This document shows positions 21,150 through 22,317 of a stretch of 22,317 bases of DNA, piece after piece. The stretch is from Conidiobolus incongruus B7586. Its lineage: Eukaryota > Entomophthoromycota > Entomophthoromycetes > Entomophthorales > Conidiobolaceae. The notes below the pieces were generated by a model. It was not told where the DNA came from. It searched no databases and saw only the letters and a program-made list of their open reading frames with translations. Position numbers and translations under genes: made by a program. Location: the NCBI GenBank assembly GCA_000697335.1, contig JNEM01014246.1, forward strand, positions 1 to 22,317. The letters are read 5' to 3'. How positions within the stretch are numbered: position 1 is the first letter of the stretch; each line of letters starts with the position of its first letter.

Positions 21150-21735
21150 AATAAAAATATAATATAAAATTAATAATTTCTTTTATTTCTAATAACTTTT
21201 TGCTATACTTTTAATAAAGATCTAATATTTAAAAAATAATTCTTGTTATTAAAGATTAAAATTTGATATTTCACAAATTAATTAAATTTTCTTATAGAAA
21301 TTTTTTTTTGTAAGCTAGTTTTTTAATTGCTTAAAGCAATTATAATCACATAAGTTATAATCTAAAGAATATACTAAATGTAGTAGTTTTTTCTAGTTAT
21401 TTTTAACTAGAAAGTTTTTTATAGTTTTAAATTTATATACTTTATAATTATTATATAAATAATAAGTTTTCTTAAATTATATTAAAAATACTAATTTAAA
21501 ATAATTTTATTTAAAAAATATAAAGTTTATTATTAATTAATTTTCTTTTAAAAATTAAATAAAAATAACATATGCTATTATAATTTATTACAATAATTAA
21601 CATTCACTTATTAATAAAATGTTTATTTAAAAAAATTTATAAAGGGGGTTAATTTAATTTAATCTAATACTTTACTTTATATTTTAATAAAAAATTATAT
21701 AAAAAACTTAAGATTCATTAATTATAATAATTTAC
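21150..21735 (+). repeat. Dispersed repeat, copy 2 (unclassified)
   Basis: Same orientation and order as about 5985-6600, roughly 85% identical in the best 130 bases by hand alignment. Similarity ends at 'ATTAATTATAATAATTT' in both. DNA further right (21736-22240) has the same T/A-rich, C-poor style, so this copy may extend further than copy 1. No coding potential is recognised. Confidence 0.75.
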
Positions 21736-22317
21736 TATAAAAGCTTTAATTTCTAGTTATATTTTAATAAGTTTTTTTAACAATAACTATTTTAACTTTT
21801 TTTAAGCTTTAGTTAAATTATAAGGTATTTATTTTATATTTTTATTAATTAATTTTAATTTAAACTTTAATATATATAAAATGCTTATGTAACTAATATT
21901 AAAGTATCTTAATAATTCTTTAACTAAAATAAAAAAGTATTTTATAATATATTTTTTCATTTTATTAATAATTAAAAGAGTAATAGTTAAAGTTAGTTTT
22001 TTTAAATTTTAACAAGTTTAGGTAGTTTTTATTTTAACTTTAAAGTAATTTACATAGTGATAAATTGTTAATTTAAATAATACTTTATTATTAAAAGCTG
22101 CTTATAAATTTTAAATAATTTTAGAGGGTTTGTGGTTAAGTTTTACTAATACTAAAATAAAAAACTTTTGATGGTTATTATTTAGTTTAAGTATAATCAA
22201 ATTAAACAACCAATTTTAAAAAATAAATTTTTTAATCAAAAAAATTATTATATATATATATATATATATAATTCAAAACTATTTATTTTCTTATTTGTTT
22301 TGTATATATTTTTTTAT
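21736..22317. other. AT-rich tail of the window
   Basis: No gene is seen. Cytosine is scarce on the + strand, and an AT microsatellite (22249-22270) lies near the end. It may continue the repeat unit to its left. Confidence 0.45.
22249..22270. repeat. (TA)n microsatellite
   Basis: Eleven uninterrupted TA units. Confidence 0.9.

Overview
This window looks like nuclear DNA from an AT-rich fungus. The evidence is an intronless histone H4 gene with fungal-type residues, a nuclear-type tRNA-Phe(GAA) close to the yeast tRNA, and two long intronless F-box/leucine-rich-repeat genes separated by very AT-rich DNA. Expanded F-box/RNI-like families and strong AT bias fit early-diverging fungi such as Entomophthorales (Conidiobolus and relatives). 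That placement is inference from style and cannot be proved from the sequence alone.

Layout, left to right. 1-1708 is AT-rich DNA with a perfect CRE octamer (TGACGTCA) about 265 bp upstream of the first gene. 1709-3211 (+) is F-box/LRR gene A, 500 aa. 3212-8217 is a 5 kb gene-poor stretch holding copy 1 of a dispersed repeat (about 5985-6600). 8218-9720 (+) is F-box/LRR gene B, also exactly 500 aa, with a TATA box upstream. About 10961-12190 (+) is a third, decayed paralogue. Its start codon, F-box start and repeat region can still be aligned to A and B, but about 80 codons are missing near the N-terminus. At 12463-12481 lies an exact 19-base Tn5 mosaic end, the transposase adapter used in tagmentation libraries; it is almost certainly a sequencing or assembly artefact. 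13265-13337 (+) is tRNA-Phe with a T7 terminator. 14698-15009 (-) is histone H4 with a plausible TATA box, CCAAT boxes, an SBF/E2F-like site and an AATAAA signal. 15100-19620 is a 4.5 kb AT desert. 19621-19915 is an isolated GC-richer island (38% GC against 8-17% in the flanks) of unknown nature. 20931-21055 is a second such patch. About 21150-21735 is copy 2 of the dispersed repeat.

How the parts relate. The three F-box loci form a same-strand tandem array undergoing birth and death, with two whole genes and one relic. Nothing suggests that the F-box genes, the tRNA and H4 act in one pathway. F-box proteins of this type are expected to be substrate adaptors of SCF ubiquitin ligases; the partner and target cannot be read from the sequence. 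I found no convincing new multi-gene system. The items most worth a second look are the embedded Tn5 end, the 19.6-19.9 kb island, and the strongly conserved LRR block shared by otherwise diverged paralogues.
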